Source: Candidatus Hydrothermota bacterium
Lineage (GTDB): Bacteria > Hydrothermota > Hydrothermia > UBA1063
Direction: 5' to 3'
DNA length: 5,230 bases
Assembly (NCBI GenBank): GCA_003644895.1
Contig: QNDO01000117.1
Span: 1-5,230 of the forward strand
Shown: piece after piece, positions 1 through 5,230 of the stretch
Position numbering within the stretch: the stretch's first letter is position 1
Layout of the letters: each line of letters opens with the position of its first letter
Notes under the pieces: generated by a model
The model's input: only the letters and a program-made list of their open reading frames with translations
Told to the model about the DNA's origin: nothing
Database searches by the model: none
Made by a program: the position numbers and the translations under genes

Positions 1-731
1 CCCCAGTCTCTTCCTGCTACAACAAGTTTATAGTCTTTCCCTTTTTTCACCAGAATTTCAAGGGCATCCACAAGCAGTTCAAGTCCTTTGTAAGGCCTGA
101 TATTACCGAAGAACAGAAGAACTCTATCTTCGGGCTTTAATCCTAATTTACCCCGGGCAAGTTTTTTCTCCACAGGTTTTCCATAGAAAATATAAAGACC
201 CAGAGGAACCACAAAAACTTTATCACTCACTCCAGGATACCTCTGCTCAAGGATCTCCTTCATCTCCTTGGTATGAAGCACAATGGCATCTGAAACCTCC
301 ACAATCCAGTCAAGGGCTAATTTATCCAGTTTATTTCTTTCATGGGTTTCTATATTATGGAGTTCAAATAAAATTTTCTTTTTTCTCAATTTTCCCAGTT
401 TTACAATGGAGAAATAGAAAAAATAAAGGAAAGAATTCCAGTAGTGAAAATGAAGAATTTTACCTCTGGCTTTGAGGCCAGCATAAACCCAGCTCAAGGG
501 GTCATAATATTTCATAATGTAATAATATTTGATCCCAGGATCATCGAACCGCCATTCTGGTGTCAGAGTCTTTTTGGCTGGATGAAGAAAACGAGGATAG
601 AGTGATTTAAAACTAATAATCTCAAAATCTACATGTTTTTTTAGTTCTCCTGCGAGACCAACGAGATTTTCACTGACTCCTATAAGAGGTGGTAAAGTGG
701 AAAATATTGTAACTTCTTTTTCTTTTTTCAT
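1..731 (-). CDS. GT-B glycosyltransferase, GT4 type (5' part; 3' end outside the window)
   Basis: The frame is open from an ATG at 731 to the left edge, giving 243 residues with no stop, so the C-terminal part is missing. The N-terminal Rossmann-like half (about residues 5-180) starts with a strand and loop reading VTIFSTLPPLIGVSEN, where nucleotide-sugar glycosyltransferases carry a Gly-rich substrate loop. It contains HFHYWNS (94-100) and FELHNIETHER (122-132), resembling the acceptor-site His region of GT4 enzymes. The linker (about 185-200) leads into VLLFFGNIRPYKGLELLVDA (204-223), the usual first strand and helix of the GT4 C-terminal donor-binding domain. The donor-site EX7E motif would lie outside the window. 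The expected role is transfer of a sugar from a nucleotide-sugar donor to a glycan or lipid acceptor in the cytoplasm; the sugar cannot be told. The start overlaps the stop of the upstream family 2 glycosyltransferase as ATGA (731-728), so the two are probably translated together. Confidence 0.85.
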   Translation of the reverse strand, partial: MKKEKEVTIFSTLPPLIGVSENLVGLAGELKKHVDFEIISFKSLYPRFLHPAKKTLTPEWRFDDPGIKYYYIMKYYDPLSWVYAGLKARGKILHFHYWNSFLYFFYFSIVKLGKLRKKKILFELHNIETHERNKLDKLALDWIVEVSDAIVLHTKEMKEILEQRYPGVSDKVFVVPLGLYIFYGKPVEKKLARGKLGLKPEDRVLLFFGNIRPYKGLELLVDALEILVKKGKDYKLVVAGRDW

Positions 732-1648
732 TCTTCAATCTTATCCTCAACCTTAAATTTTTCATCGTCACTGGGTCTATCTCTGAGGCCTGCAATCATC
801 TCCCCCAGTGATCCCATGGTCAGAAATATAAGCGATCCTATAACAAAGGTCATTACCACATAGAGGATAGGTCTGTAACCATGCCCCATAAATCTCAAAA
901 TGAGGGCAATCAAAAAAGTGATTATTCCAAGAACAAAGGAAATAAGGCTCAAAGTTCCAAAGAATAACATCGGACTCTTAATAAAGCTAAGCTGAAACTT
1001 TACCGCTATAAGATCTGTAACGCCGACTATTACCCGCCATAACCCTTTGAATTTACTTTTACCTCTCATCCTTGGATACAACCTCACCTGGACCTCCGCC
1101 ATTCTGTATCCATATTCGTGGGCAAGTGGAATGATGTATCTGTGCCAGCCCTTTCTATGGGGAAGCAATTCCAGTATCTCTCTTTTCATAACTTTTATAG
1201 AATTCATGTCACTCACATTTATGTTGAATAGTTTTTTGGAAAGGAGATTATAAATACTTGATACAAACTTTTTCTCGTATTTTCCTTTCTTCTTTCCCGC
1301 CACAAGATCATATCCCTCCTCCATCTTAGCCACCATTTTCTTAACATCTTCCAGGTGAAATTGAAGATCAGCAGGGAAGAAGACAAGGGCGTCTCCGGTG
1401 GAGTGATGTAATCCTGTCAAAAGTGCCTCAGTGAGACCAAAATTTCTACGGTGTTTTATCACTTTGATGTAAGGATAACGACCATGAAGTTTCTTTAAAA
1501 GTTCAAAGGAGCCATCGGTTGAACCATCGTCAATTATTATAAACTCCCAATCGATATCCTCTTTTTCCCTGAACTTATGGATATGATTTAATAATTCCTC
1601 TAAATTCTCTTTTTCATTATAAGCAGGTATAAGAACACTTATCTTCAT
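728..1648 (-). CDS. membrane-anchored family 2 glycosyltransferase (polyprenyl-phosphate sugar transferase-like)
   Basis: A 306-residue protein with an N-terminal GT-A domain (about 1-210) and two C-terminal transmembrane segments (about 226-252 and 259-283), then a charged tail. This is the layout of DPM1/GtrB-like enzymes that move a sugar to a polyprenyl phosphate or act in polysaccharide synthesis. Visible motifs are VLIPAYNE (5-12), IIIDDGSTDGS (37-47), RNFGLTEALLTG (68-79), the acidic metal-site region PADLQ (92-96), DMNSIKVMKR (147-156) and RGKSKFKG (195-202), the last like the Arg/Gly-Ser-Lys motif of DPM1-like proteins. The usual DADLQD is PADLQF here, so the first Asp of the metal motif is absent while D94 is kept. 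It follows sat after a 53-bp gap and overlaps the next glycosyltransferase by 4 bp. No strong ribosome binding site precedes the ATG; GAAAGG lies 13 nt upstream. Family assignment is firm; substrate is unknown. Confidence 0.9.
   Translation of the reverse strand: MKISVLIPAYNEKENLEELLNHIHKFREKEDIDWEFIIIDDGSTDGSFELLKKLHGRYPYIKVIKHRRNFGLTEALLTGLHHSTGDALVFFPADLQFHLEDVKKMVAKMEEGYDLVAGKKKGKYEKKFVSSIYNLLSKKLFNINVSDMNSIKVMKREILELLPHRKGWHRYIIPLAHEYGYRMAEVQVRLYPRMRGKSKFKGLWRVIVGVTDLIAVKFQLSFIKSPMLFFGTLSLISFVLGIITFLIALILRFMGHGYRPILYVVMTFVIGSLIFLTMGSLGEMIAGLRDRPSDDEKFKVEDKIEE
743..748 (-). promoter_or_regulatory. ribosome binding site of the GT4 gene
   Basis: GAGGAT on the minus strand, 11 nt upstream of the ATG at 731 and inside the end of the family 2 glycosyltransferase gene. 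The spacing is slightly long. Together with the ATGA overlap it supports the start at 731. Confidence 0.45.
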
Positions 1649-1671
1649 AGCTTAATGAATGCCTTTCAAGT

Positions 1672-1700
1672 AGAATAAAGCATAAAAAATAGAAAAGCAA
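1672..1700 (-). promoter_or_regulatory. weak candidate promoter for the glycosyltransferase pair
   Basis: The 53-bp gap between sat and the family 2 glycosyltransferase (1649-1701) is the longest non-coding stretch in the window. Read on the minus strand it has TTGCTT (1700-1695), a 17-nt spacer and TATTCT (1677-1672), a poor but correctly spaced bacterial -35/-10 pair (3/6 and 4/6 matches to consensus). If the organism is an archaeon this pairing has no meaning and the AT-rich run would have to be judged as a TATA region instead. This is inference from a short AT-rich stretch, where chance matches are common. Confidence 0.22.
1682..1698 (-). terminator. possible T-tract terminator after sat
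   Basis: Just downstream of the sat stop codon the minus strand has two T runs, CTTTT and ATTTTTTAT. I see no stable GC-rich hairpin in front of them, so this is not a bacterial intrinsic terminator. Archaeal transcription can stop at oligo-T tracts without a hairpin, so partial termination here is possible if the host is an archaeon. It overlaps the candidate promoter, and both cannot be judged without transcript data. Confidence 0.2.
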
Positions 1701-1701
1701 A

Positions 1702-2838
1702 TCACACAAATGGGTTATTAAACTCAGTAATAACCTTAGCCACTTCCGGCCTCATGAGTTCAGCAGGTGGAATTTTACCTTCCATGAGCAAAGCTCTAAT
1801 TTTTGTACCGCTGAATGATATCCGATGTTCTTCTTCATGTGGACAGACCTTCTCATTTACAACTCCTCCACATTTTTTACAATAAAAGAACGACCGGAAG
1901 AAAAGAGGAATTATCCCAAGATCGGGATAATCGTCAAATATCTCTTGGGCTGCATAAGGAGAGTAAAAATTTCCAACTCCTGCGTGATCACGCCCTACAA
2001 TAAAGTGAGTACAGCCGTAATTTTTTCTAATTATGGCATGGTGTATGGCTTCTCTAGGTCCTGCGTATCTCATCTCCATCTGGAGTATGGCCATGGTTGC
2101 AGTCTCAGGAAGATAGTAATATTTAAAAAGTGCTTCATAAGCTTTTATGATAACCTCATCCTTGAAATCACCTTTTTTCTTTTTACCAATTACAGGATTA
2201 ATAAAAAGTCCATCGACAAATGTTAATGCAGTCTTCTGTATATATTCGTGACCAAGATGTGGAACATTTCTGGTCTGAAACCCAACAACTCTTCTCCAGC
2301 CTTTGGTCTCGAAGAGAACTCTCGTTTCCTTTGGTGTGAGTTTATATTTCGGGAAGGGCGAAGAAACATGATTGAGGAGAGTAATCTTTCCTCCCACAAG
2401 TATATCTTTCATACTCTTAACCTTTACCACGCCGGGATGTTCTTCTGAAAGAGTGCCATATACACTGTACGCCATTTCATCCTTGTCGTATGTGAATTTT
2501 TCCTGTACCTCCATCCATGCAATTGGTTTCCCTTCATAAAGAAGAAAGAGCCCCTCGCCTATCTCCTGAGCTTTCTCTTTATCAACATCCAGTACTATGG
2601 GTATTGTCCATGGTATATCACTGGCCAGTCTTCCCCTTTTCAAAACAGAGTGAAAATCTTCCTTACCGAGAAATCCCTCCAGGGGACTGAATAGACCTAC
2701 GGCTATATTTTCAACCTCAAATGCAAGCTCACGGGAAATCTCTATCTCTGGATATTCACCCCTCAGAGAGAGAAGATCCTCCTTTTCCTTTTTACCTGCT
2801 ATCCTCTCTATAAGTCTTCCCCCATGTGGTGCAATCAT
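1702..2838 (-). CDS. sat: ATP sulfurylase (sulfate adenylyltransferase)
   Basis: Cytoplasmic enzyme making adenylyl sulfate (APS) and pyrophosphate from ATP and sulfate, the entry step of both sulfate assimilation and dissimilatory sulfate reduction. The 378-residue length is complete for the short, single-domain form without a fused APS kinase. The N-terminal PUA-like domain (about 1-165) includes GLFSPLEGFLG (48-58) and IPWTIPIVLDV (75-85). The catalytic domain carries QTRN (188-191) followed by HLGH (194-197), the nucleotide-binding HxGH of this superfamily, and GRDHAGVG (282-289). Cys320, Cys323 and Cys332 with a nearby His (334 or 338) form the zinc site seen in thermophile and archaeal Sat. 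SGTKIRALL (343-351) and RPEVAKVI (363-370) are the usual C-terminal signature. No key residue is missing. The ATG at 2838 is preceded by a near-perfect ribosome binding site. It is the fifth gene of a run with a DASS permease, which fits sulfate supply. Whether APS goes to a kinase, a reductase or elsewhere is not shown here. Confidence 0.97.
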   Translation of the reverse strand: MIAPHGGRLIERIAGKKEKEDLLSLRGEYPEIEISRELAFEVENIAVGLFSPLEGFLGKEDFHSVLKRGRLASDIPWTIPIVLDVDKEKAQEIGEGLFLLYEGKPIAWMEVQEKFTYDKDEMAYSVYGTLSEEHPGVVKVKSMKDILVGGKITLLNHVSSPFPKYKLTPKETRVLFETKGWRRVVGFQTRNVPHLGHEYIQKTALTFVDGLFINPVIGKKKKGDFKDEVIIKAYEALFKYYYLPETATMAILQMEMRYAGPREAIHHAIIRKNYGCTHFIVGRDHAGVGNFYSPYAAQEIFDDYPDLGIIPLFFRSFFYCKKCGGVVNEKVCPHEEEHRISFSGTKIRALLMEGKIPPAELMRPEVAKVITEFNNPFV

Positions 2839-2840
2839 TT

Positions 2841-2850
2841 ATCACCTCCT
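2841..2850 (-). promoter_or_regulatory. strong ribosome binding site of sat
   Basis: AGGAGGTGAT on the minus strand, a full complement to the usual 3' end of 16S rRNA. It begins inside the TGA stop of the ribbon-helix-helix gene and ends 2 nt before the sat ATG, so a ribosome finishing the small gene sits on the sat start. This fixes the sat start and suggests high expression relative to the permease gene, which has no clear site. Confidence 0.85.
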
Positions 2851-3059
2851 CAATCTATATATCCAAGCTCTCTCAATCTTCTTTTAATCTCTTCCTTTTC
2901 TTTCTCATCTATCTCAAGCTTTCTGTTTGTTGTTTCCTGGAGAGCCACCCTTGCGGCATTCACCACAAATTCCTCTACACTCTTTGCTCCCAACTCCTCC
3001 AAATGCTCTTCTATCAGTTTGTAAAGCCCTTCTGGTATTTTTACTTCCCTTTGTCTCAT
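2850..3059 (-). CDS. small ribbon-helix-helix-like (CopG/MetJ-Arc type) protein
   Basis: A 69-residue protein with the pattern of a ribbon-helix-helix fold: a short strand REVKIPEGL (4-12), helix A (about 12-23), a GAKS turn (24-27) and helix B VEEFVVNAARVALQE (28-42). A charged C-terminal helix (about 49-66) ends in RRLRELGYID. Ribbon-helix-helix proteins usually dimerise through the strand and bind operator DNA, and some act as antitoxins. No toxin gene sits beside it; its neighbours are the USP-like gene (10 bp upstream) and sat (11 bp downstream). A role as local regulator of this operon is therefore inferred, not shown. The strand has Arg, Glu and Lys exposed (R4, E5, K7), compatible with but not proof of DNA contact. 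Alternatively it is a protein-interaction module of the same fold. The start is supported by AGGAGGT 5 nt upstream. Confidence 0.8.
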   Translation of the reverse strand: MRQREVKIPEGLYKLIEEHLEELGAKSVEEFVVNAARVALQETTNRKLEIDEKEKEEIKRRLRELGYID

Positions 3060-3064
3060 ATCTA

Positions 3065-3071
3065 ACCTCCT
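3065..3071 (-). promoter_or_regulatory. ribosome binding site of the ribbon-helix-helix gene
   Basis: AGGAGGT on the minus strand, 5 nt before the ATG at 3059 and overlapping the TAG stop (3072-3070) of the USP-like gene. It confirms the start and points to coupled translation. Confidence 0.75.
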
Positions 3072-3507
3072 ATTTTTCTACATAATCAAATTTAACGTCA
3101 ATATCCTCTTTTTCTTCAAAAAGTGCTTCCCCTTCACGTGGAATTACCACAAGATCAGGGGTAATCTCTTTATACAATTTCTCTAAAATATTCGATAATT
3201 CCCCTCTTATAGATCTGCACTCTTCCACCACTCCCCCTTCTAGTTTAACTCTTGTGCATATTTCATCAAGTGTTTCTCCCCCTCTCATAATTAGCTCTTT
3301 TCTCAGTGTTTCCTTTAAATCCTCTGTCAACTTTTCTCCCAGAACTCCCATGTAAAGAATCCACGAAGCCAGCTTTCTGGGTATTGCTTTGGAAGGTACA
3401 AAATAAATGTAGCATGATGCCCTTCCTAACTTTTTAATTTTATCTACCAAATAATTGAAAGCATCCTCGTTGTATCTTAAATTTGTAAATACAAATAAGA
3501 TCTTCAT
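3070..3507 (-). CDS. universal-stress-protein-like small protein, function unknown
   Basis: A 145-residue soluble protein whose order of segments resembles the UspA alpha/beta fold: strand KILFVFTN (2-9), helix (about 13-27), strand ASCYIYFV (30-37), long helix (about 56-76), a strand near GGVVEECRSI (91-100), helix GELSNILEKLYKEI (102-115) and strand PDLVVIPRE (117-125). The phrase PDLVVI near the end is typical of USP proteins. The ATP-binding GxxG-x9-GS/T motif that normally follows this strand is absent; the chain continues with an acidic tail. If related, it is therefore of the non-ATP-binding type or has another ligand. Its ATG overlaps the permease stop by 4 bp, and USP domains are often encoded next to or fused with transporters, so a role in sensing or modulating the permease is a reasonable inference. 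Similarity is judged by eye; another Rossmann-like family is possible. Confidence 0.75.
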   Translation of the reverse strand: MKILFVFTNLRYNEDAFNYLVDKIKKLGRASCYIYFVPSKAIPRKLASWILYMGVLGEKLTEDLKETLRKELIMRGGETLDEICTRVKLEGGVVEECRSIRGELSNILEKLYKEITPDLVVIPREGEALFEEKEDIDVKFDYVEK

Positions 3508-4883
3508 ATCTTGACTCCAAGAAGTGGCCAGAGAAATTTTATGAACAGTAAAAGTATAAACCAGGAGGATATATTGAGTAAAACACCGTATTTAACAGAA
3601 TCCTTAATCGAATAATAGCCTGCTGAGTATGCTATAGCATTGGGAGGGGTTCCCACGGGTAACATAAATGCGAGTCCTCCCGGTATAGTTATAGCAAGAG
3701 TTACTGCTATAGGAGTAATACTAAAACTCTGACTAATACCAAAACCTATAGGAAGTAGAAGGGCAACAGCCGCGGTGTTACTCATAAACTCGGTAAGGAA
3801 TATTGAAAATAAAGAAAGAAGAGCCAAAATCAAAAAAGGGTTGTTTCCCGTAAAAGATATAATCGAGGACGCAAACCAAGTTGCTGCTCCAGATTTCACA
3901 AGGCTTGTCCCAAGAGCGATAGCACCGCCGTACATAATTATGACTCCCCAGTTAACATAATCCTGGGCGTCCTTCCATTTTACTGTTCTCGTAGCAAAAA
4001 GCAGAATAGCTCCTATAAGAGCAGAAAGTGAAAGGGGTATATATTTATTTAGAAAAACCCATAGGAAAAGAGTAATAAGATAAACTATTATTACATATTT
4101 TTCCTCACGTTTTAAAGGAGGAAATTTTTGCTCTGGTAATTTATTAAGCGTAATTTTTTCATCCGCTTTTCTAACAAAAATAGTTTGAAAGAGGATGGCT
4201 ATCCCCCCCACTGCCAATGCCACAGGAAGCGCAAAAAGAGACCATTTGATGAAACTCATTTTTATGCCGAAGGTCTCATACAACATTCCAACTGCAAGTG
4301 GAGCTCTTGCGCCCCCTAACATGGTACCAATTCCACCAATAACAGCTCCCCAGGCAAGTGATAAAAAAAGAAGTTTCCCTTCACGAGATCCACGCTTTAT
4401 ACTCAATATGTGAGTGATCTCAAGAACCACAGGTAGAAGTATAGCAGCAGTGGCATGCTCAGGCATAAATAAAGAAAGAATAAAAGCTATTAAAAAAACC
4501 CCCCTTAATGTCTTTAAAAAATCGTCCCGGAAAATCTTAAGGAAGTTAAGGGCAATTCTTCTCGCAAGTCCGGTCCGCAACAACCCTGTGGAGAGTATAA
4601 AAGCACCCAGTATAAAGAAAACCGCACGGTTTCCCAACAATTTGAAAGAATCGGAGGGGGACAAGATTTTAAGAACAGGGAGTAGCACAAAGATGAGAAG
4701 TCCAGTTACAGGAAGAGGTAAATAGTTGGTGGTCCATAGAGATGCTATTAGAAAAAAAAGACCAATATTGTTTTGAGCTTCCATGGAAAGAGAAGGAATG
4801 GGGTGGACAAACACAAAAAAGAGAAAGAGAAAAACTCCTAGTAGAAGTATACCTTTTCTAATCCTTGAGAACATTTCGACCAT
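3504..4883 (-). CDS. DASS/SLC13-family permease, probable sulfate or related anion transporter
   Basis: A 459-residue integral membrane protein with roughly ten or more hydrophobic segments, matching the divalent anion:sodium symporter family (TC 2.A.47). Family marks include ILGAFILSTGLLRTGLARRIAL (seen across 91-112) and, in the C-terminal half, FMSNTAAVALLLPI (366-379) with the substrate motif S368-N369-T370, and FMLPVGTPPNAIAY (406-419), close to the family signature. The DASS fold has two inverted repeats, each giving one SNT-type hairpin. Here the N-terminal equivalent reads P141-E142-H143 before ATAAILLPV, and the matching GTxPN loop reads GGARAP (190-195). The second repeat is thus standard and the first is not. 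Placement in one operon with sat favours sulfate, but related anions or organic acids are possible. The ATG at 4883 overlaps the upstream gene by 26 bp with no clear ribosome binding site; Met4 (4874) is an alternative start. Translation is probably coupled to the upstream gene. Confidence 0.9.
   Translation of the reverse strand: MVEMFSRIRKGILLLGVFLFLFFVFVHPIPSLSMEAQNNIGLFFLIASLWTTNYLPLPVTGLLIFVLLPVLKILSPSDSFKLLGNRAVFFILGAFILSTGLLRTGLARRIALNFLKIFRDDFLKTLRGVFLIAFILSLFMPEHATAAILLPVVLEITHILSIKRGSREGKLLFLSLAWGAVIGGIGTMLGGARAPLAVGMLYETFGIKMSFIKWSLFALPVALAVGGIAILFQTIFVRKADEKITLNKLPEQKFPPLKREEKYVIIVYLITLFLWVFLNKYIPLSLSALIGAILLFATRTVKWKDAQDYVNWGVIIMYGGAIALGTSLVKSGAATWFASSIISFTGNNPFLILALLSLFSIFLTEFMSNTAAVALLLPIGFGISQSFSITPIAVTLAITIPGGLAFMLPVGTPPNAIAYSAGYYSIKDSVKYGVLLNISSWFILLLFIKFLWPLLGVKI
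3515..3518 (-). promoter_or_regulatory. ribosome binding site of the USP-like gene
   Basis: GGAG on the minus strand, 7 nt before the ATG at 3507, inside the last codons of the permease gene. It supports the ATGA start over later Met codons. Confidence 0.55.
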
Positions 4884-5230
4884 CTAAATCTTTGGGGATA
4901 TCAATTTCAAGAAAATGTAAAAGAATAGTGGTAACATCTTCTATTTGAGGCCTTATTACCAGCCTATGGCCCTTCAAGAATAAAAAGGCATCGTCTTTCG
5001 TGTGCATCCCCTTCTGTCTCGGTTTTTGGAACAACCATTCTGAATCCAGTTTACTCACAAGGTTATAGCCATAGGAAGGCTCAAGAATAATATCAGGTGC
5101 CAGATCAATGTACTCACCACTGTACAGTTCCTCCTTTCGATATACTTTTTTAAAAACAGGCTCTTCAGTCTCAGGAGCTCTGAACTCCTTCAACTGCTCT
5201 ACAAGCTCTGAAACCATCCTTTCTCTATTC
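4858..5230 (-). CDS. alkaline-phosphatase-superfamily protein, type I phosphodiesterase/nucleotide pyrophosphatase-like (3' part only)
   Basis: The frame stays open to the right edge (codons for N-R-E-R precede the first in-window Met at 5217), so that Met is probably internal and the N-terminal catalytic part lies outside. The visible end (about 124 residues) matches the C-terminus of this superfamily: APDIILEPSYGYNLV, then KGMHTKDDAFLFLKG with the His (codon 5004-5002) at the place of the last metal-binding His, then IEDVTTILLHFLEIDIPKDLDGRNVL, which resembles the I.DV.PTIL..LGI..P.DMDG ending. The family hydrolyses phosphodiesters, nucleotide pyrophosphates, phosphonates or sulfate esters using two zinc ions and a Thr/Ser/Cys nucleophile; that nucleophile is not in view, so the substrate cannot be named. 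It overlaps the permease gene by 26 bp and belongs to the same operon, where a nucleotide such as APS or PAP, or a sulfate or phosphate ester, would be a fitting substrate (inference). Confidence 0.85.
   Translation of the reverse strand, partial: NRERMVSELVEQLKEFRAPETEEPVFKKVYRKEELYSGEYIDLAPDIILEPSYGYNLVSKLDSEWLFQKPRQKGMHTKDDAFLFLKGHRLVIRPQIEDVTTILLHFLEIDIPKDLDGRNVLKD

Noticed and set aside
1649..1701. Riboswitch or small RNA in the only sizeable intergenic gap
   Set aside because: At 53 bp and very AT-rich, it is too short and shows no paired stems.
1825..2226. A 133-codon open frame on the plus strand
   Set aside because: It lies wholly antisense to the conserved catalytic part of sat, has no ribosome binding site and shows no protein-like pattern.
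2824..3065. Two overlapping plus-strand frames of 66 and 79 codons
   Set aside because: Antisense to the ribbon-helix-helix gene, which has a good start site and a recognisable fold; the plus-strand products are Ser/Phe-rich shadows.
2850..3507. Toxin-antitoxin pair formed by the ribbon-helix-helix protein and the 145-residue neighbour
   Set aside because: The neighbour has no RelE/ParE, PIN or MazF features and looks like a USP-type fold; gene order and coupling tie both to the transporter and sat.
4414..4725. A 103-codon open frame on the plus strand
   Set aside because: Antisense to membrane segments of the permease; its low-complexity Lys/Arg/Ser composition is the mirror of hydrophobic codons.
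3504..4883. Permease as an ArsB/arsenite-type or citrate transporter
   Set aside because: The SNTAAVALLLPI and PVGTPPNAIAY signatures and the sat neighbour favour the DASS group, though the altered first repeat leaves the substrate open.
5215..5217. Start codon of the phosphodiesterase-like protein at the first Met in view
   Set aside because: The frame is open through the window edge and the visible part is only the C-terminal end of a larger enzyme, so this Met is probably internal.

Overview
The window is one gene block read entirely from the minus strand. It holds seven genes, two of them cut by the window edges, with almost no non-coding DNA. The base composition looks moderately AT-rich. 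Arginine is written mainly as AGA/AGG, isoleucine often as ATA, and the proteins are rich in Lys, Glu and Ile. That suggests a thermophilic prokaryote. I cannot decide from sequence alone between a deep-branching bacterium and a euryarchaeon: strong Shine-Dalgarno sites and ATGA overlaps occur in both, and this type of ATP sulfurylase is found in both.

In transcription order (right to left): (1) 5230-4858, the C-terminal end of an alkaline-phosphatase-superfamily enzyme of the type I phosphodiesterase/nucleotide pyrophosphatase kind; (2) 4883-3504, a DASS/SLC13 (sodium:sulfate/dicarboxylate type) permease; (3) 3507-3070, a small protein resembling the universal-stress-protein fold; (4) 3059-2850, a 69-residue ribbon-helix-helix-like protein; (5) 2838-1702, ATP sulfurylase (sat). 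After a 53-bp gap come (6) 1648-728, a membrane-anchored family 2 glycosyltransferase, and (7) 731-1, the N-terminal two thirds or so of a GT-B glycosyltransferase (GT4 type) that runs off the left edge.

Genes 1-5 look like one tightly coupled operon: overlaps of 26 and 4 bp, then gaps of 10 and 11 bp in which each ribosome binding site touches the stop codon of the gene before. The simplest reading is an oxyanion uptake and activation module. The permease brings in sulfate or a related anion, Sat converts sulfate and ATP to adenylyl sulfate (APS) and pyrophosphate, and the phosphodiesterase-like enzyme may act on a nucleotide or ester in the same pathway. The two small proteins are candidate regulators. 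No APS kinase, APS/PAPS reductase or sulfotransferase lies in the window, so the fate of APS is not shown. Genes 6 and 7 overlap by ATGA and form a separate glycan or glycolipid synthesis pair, possibly with its own promoter in the 53-bp gap.

The most notable observation is that the permease keeps the DASS substrate motifs in its C-terminal half (SNT and GTPPN) but has PEH and GGARAP at the matching N-terminal positions. This raises the question of what it carries and how it is coupled. I saw no RNA genes, mobile elements, CRISPR arrays or long repeats.
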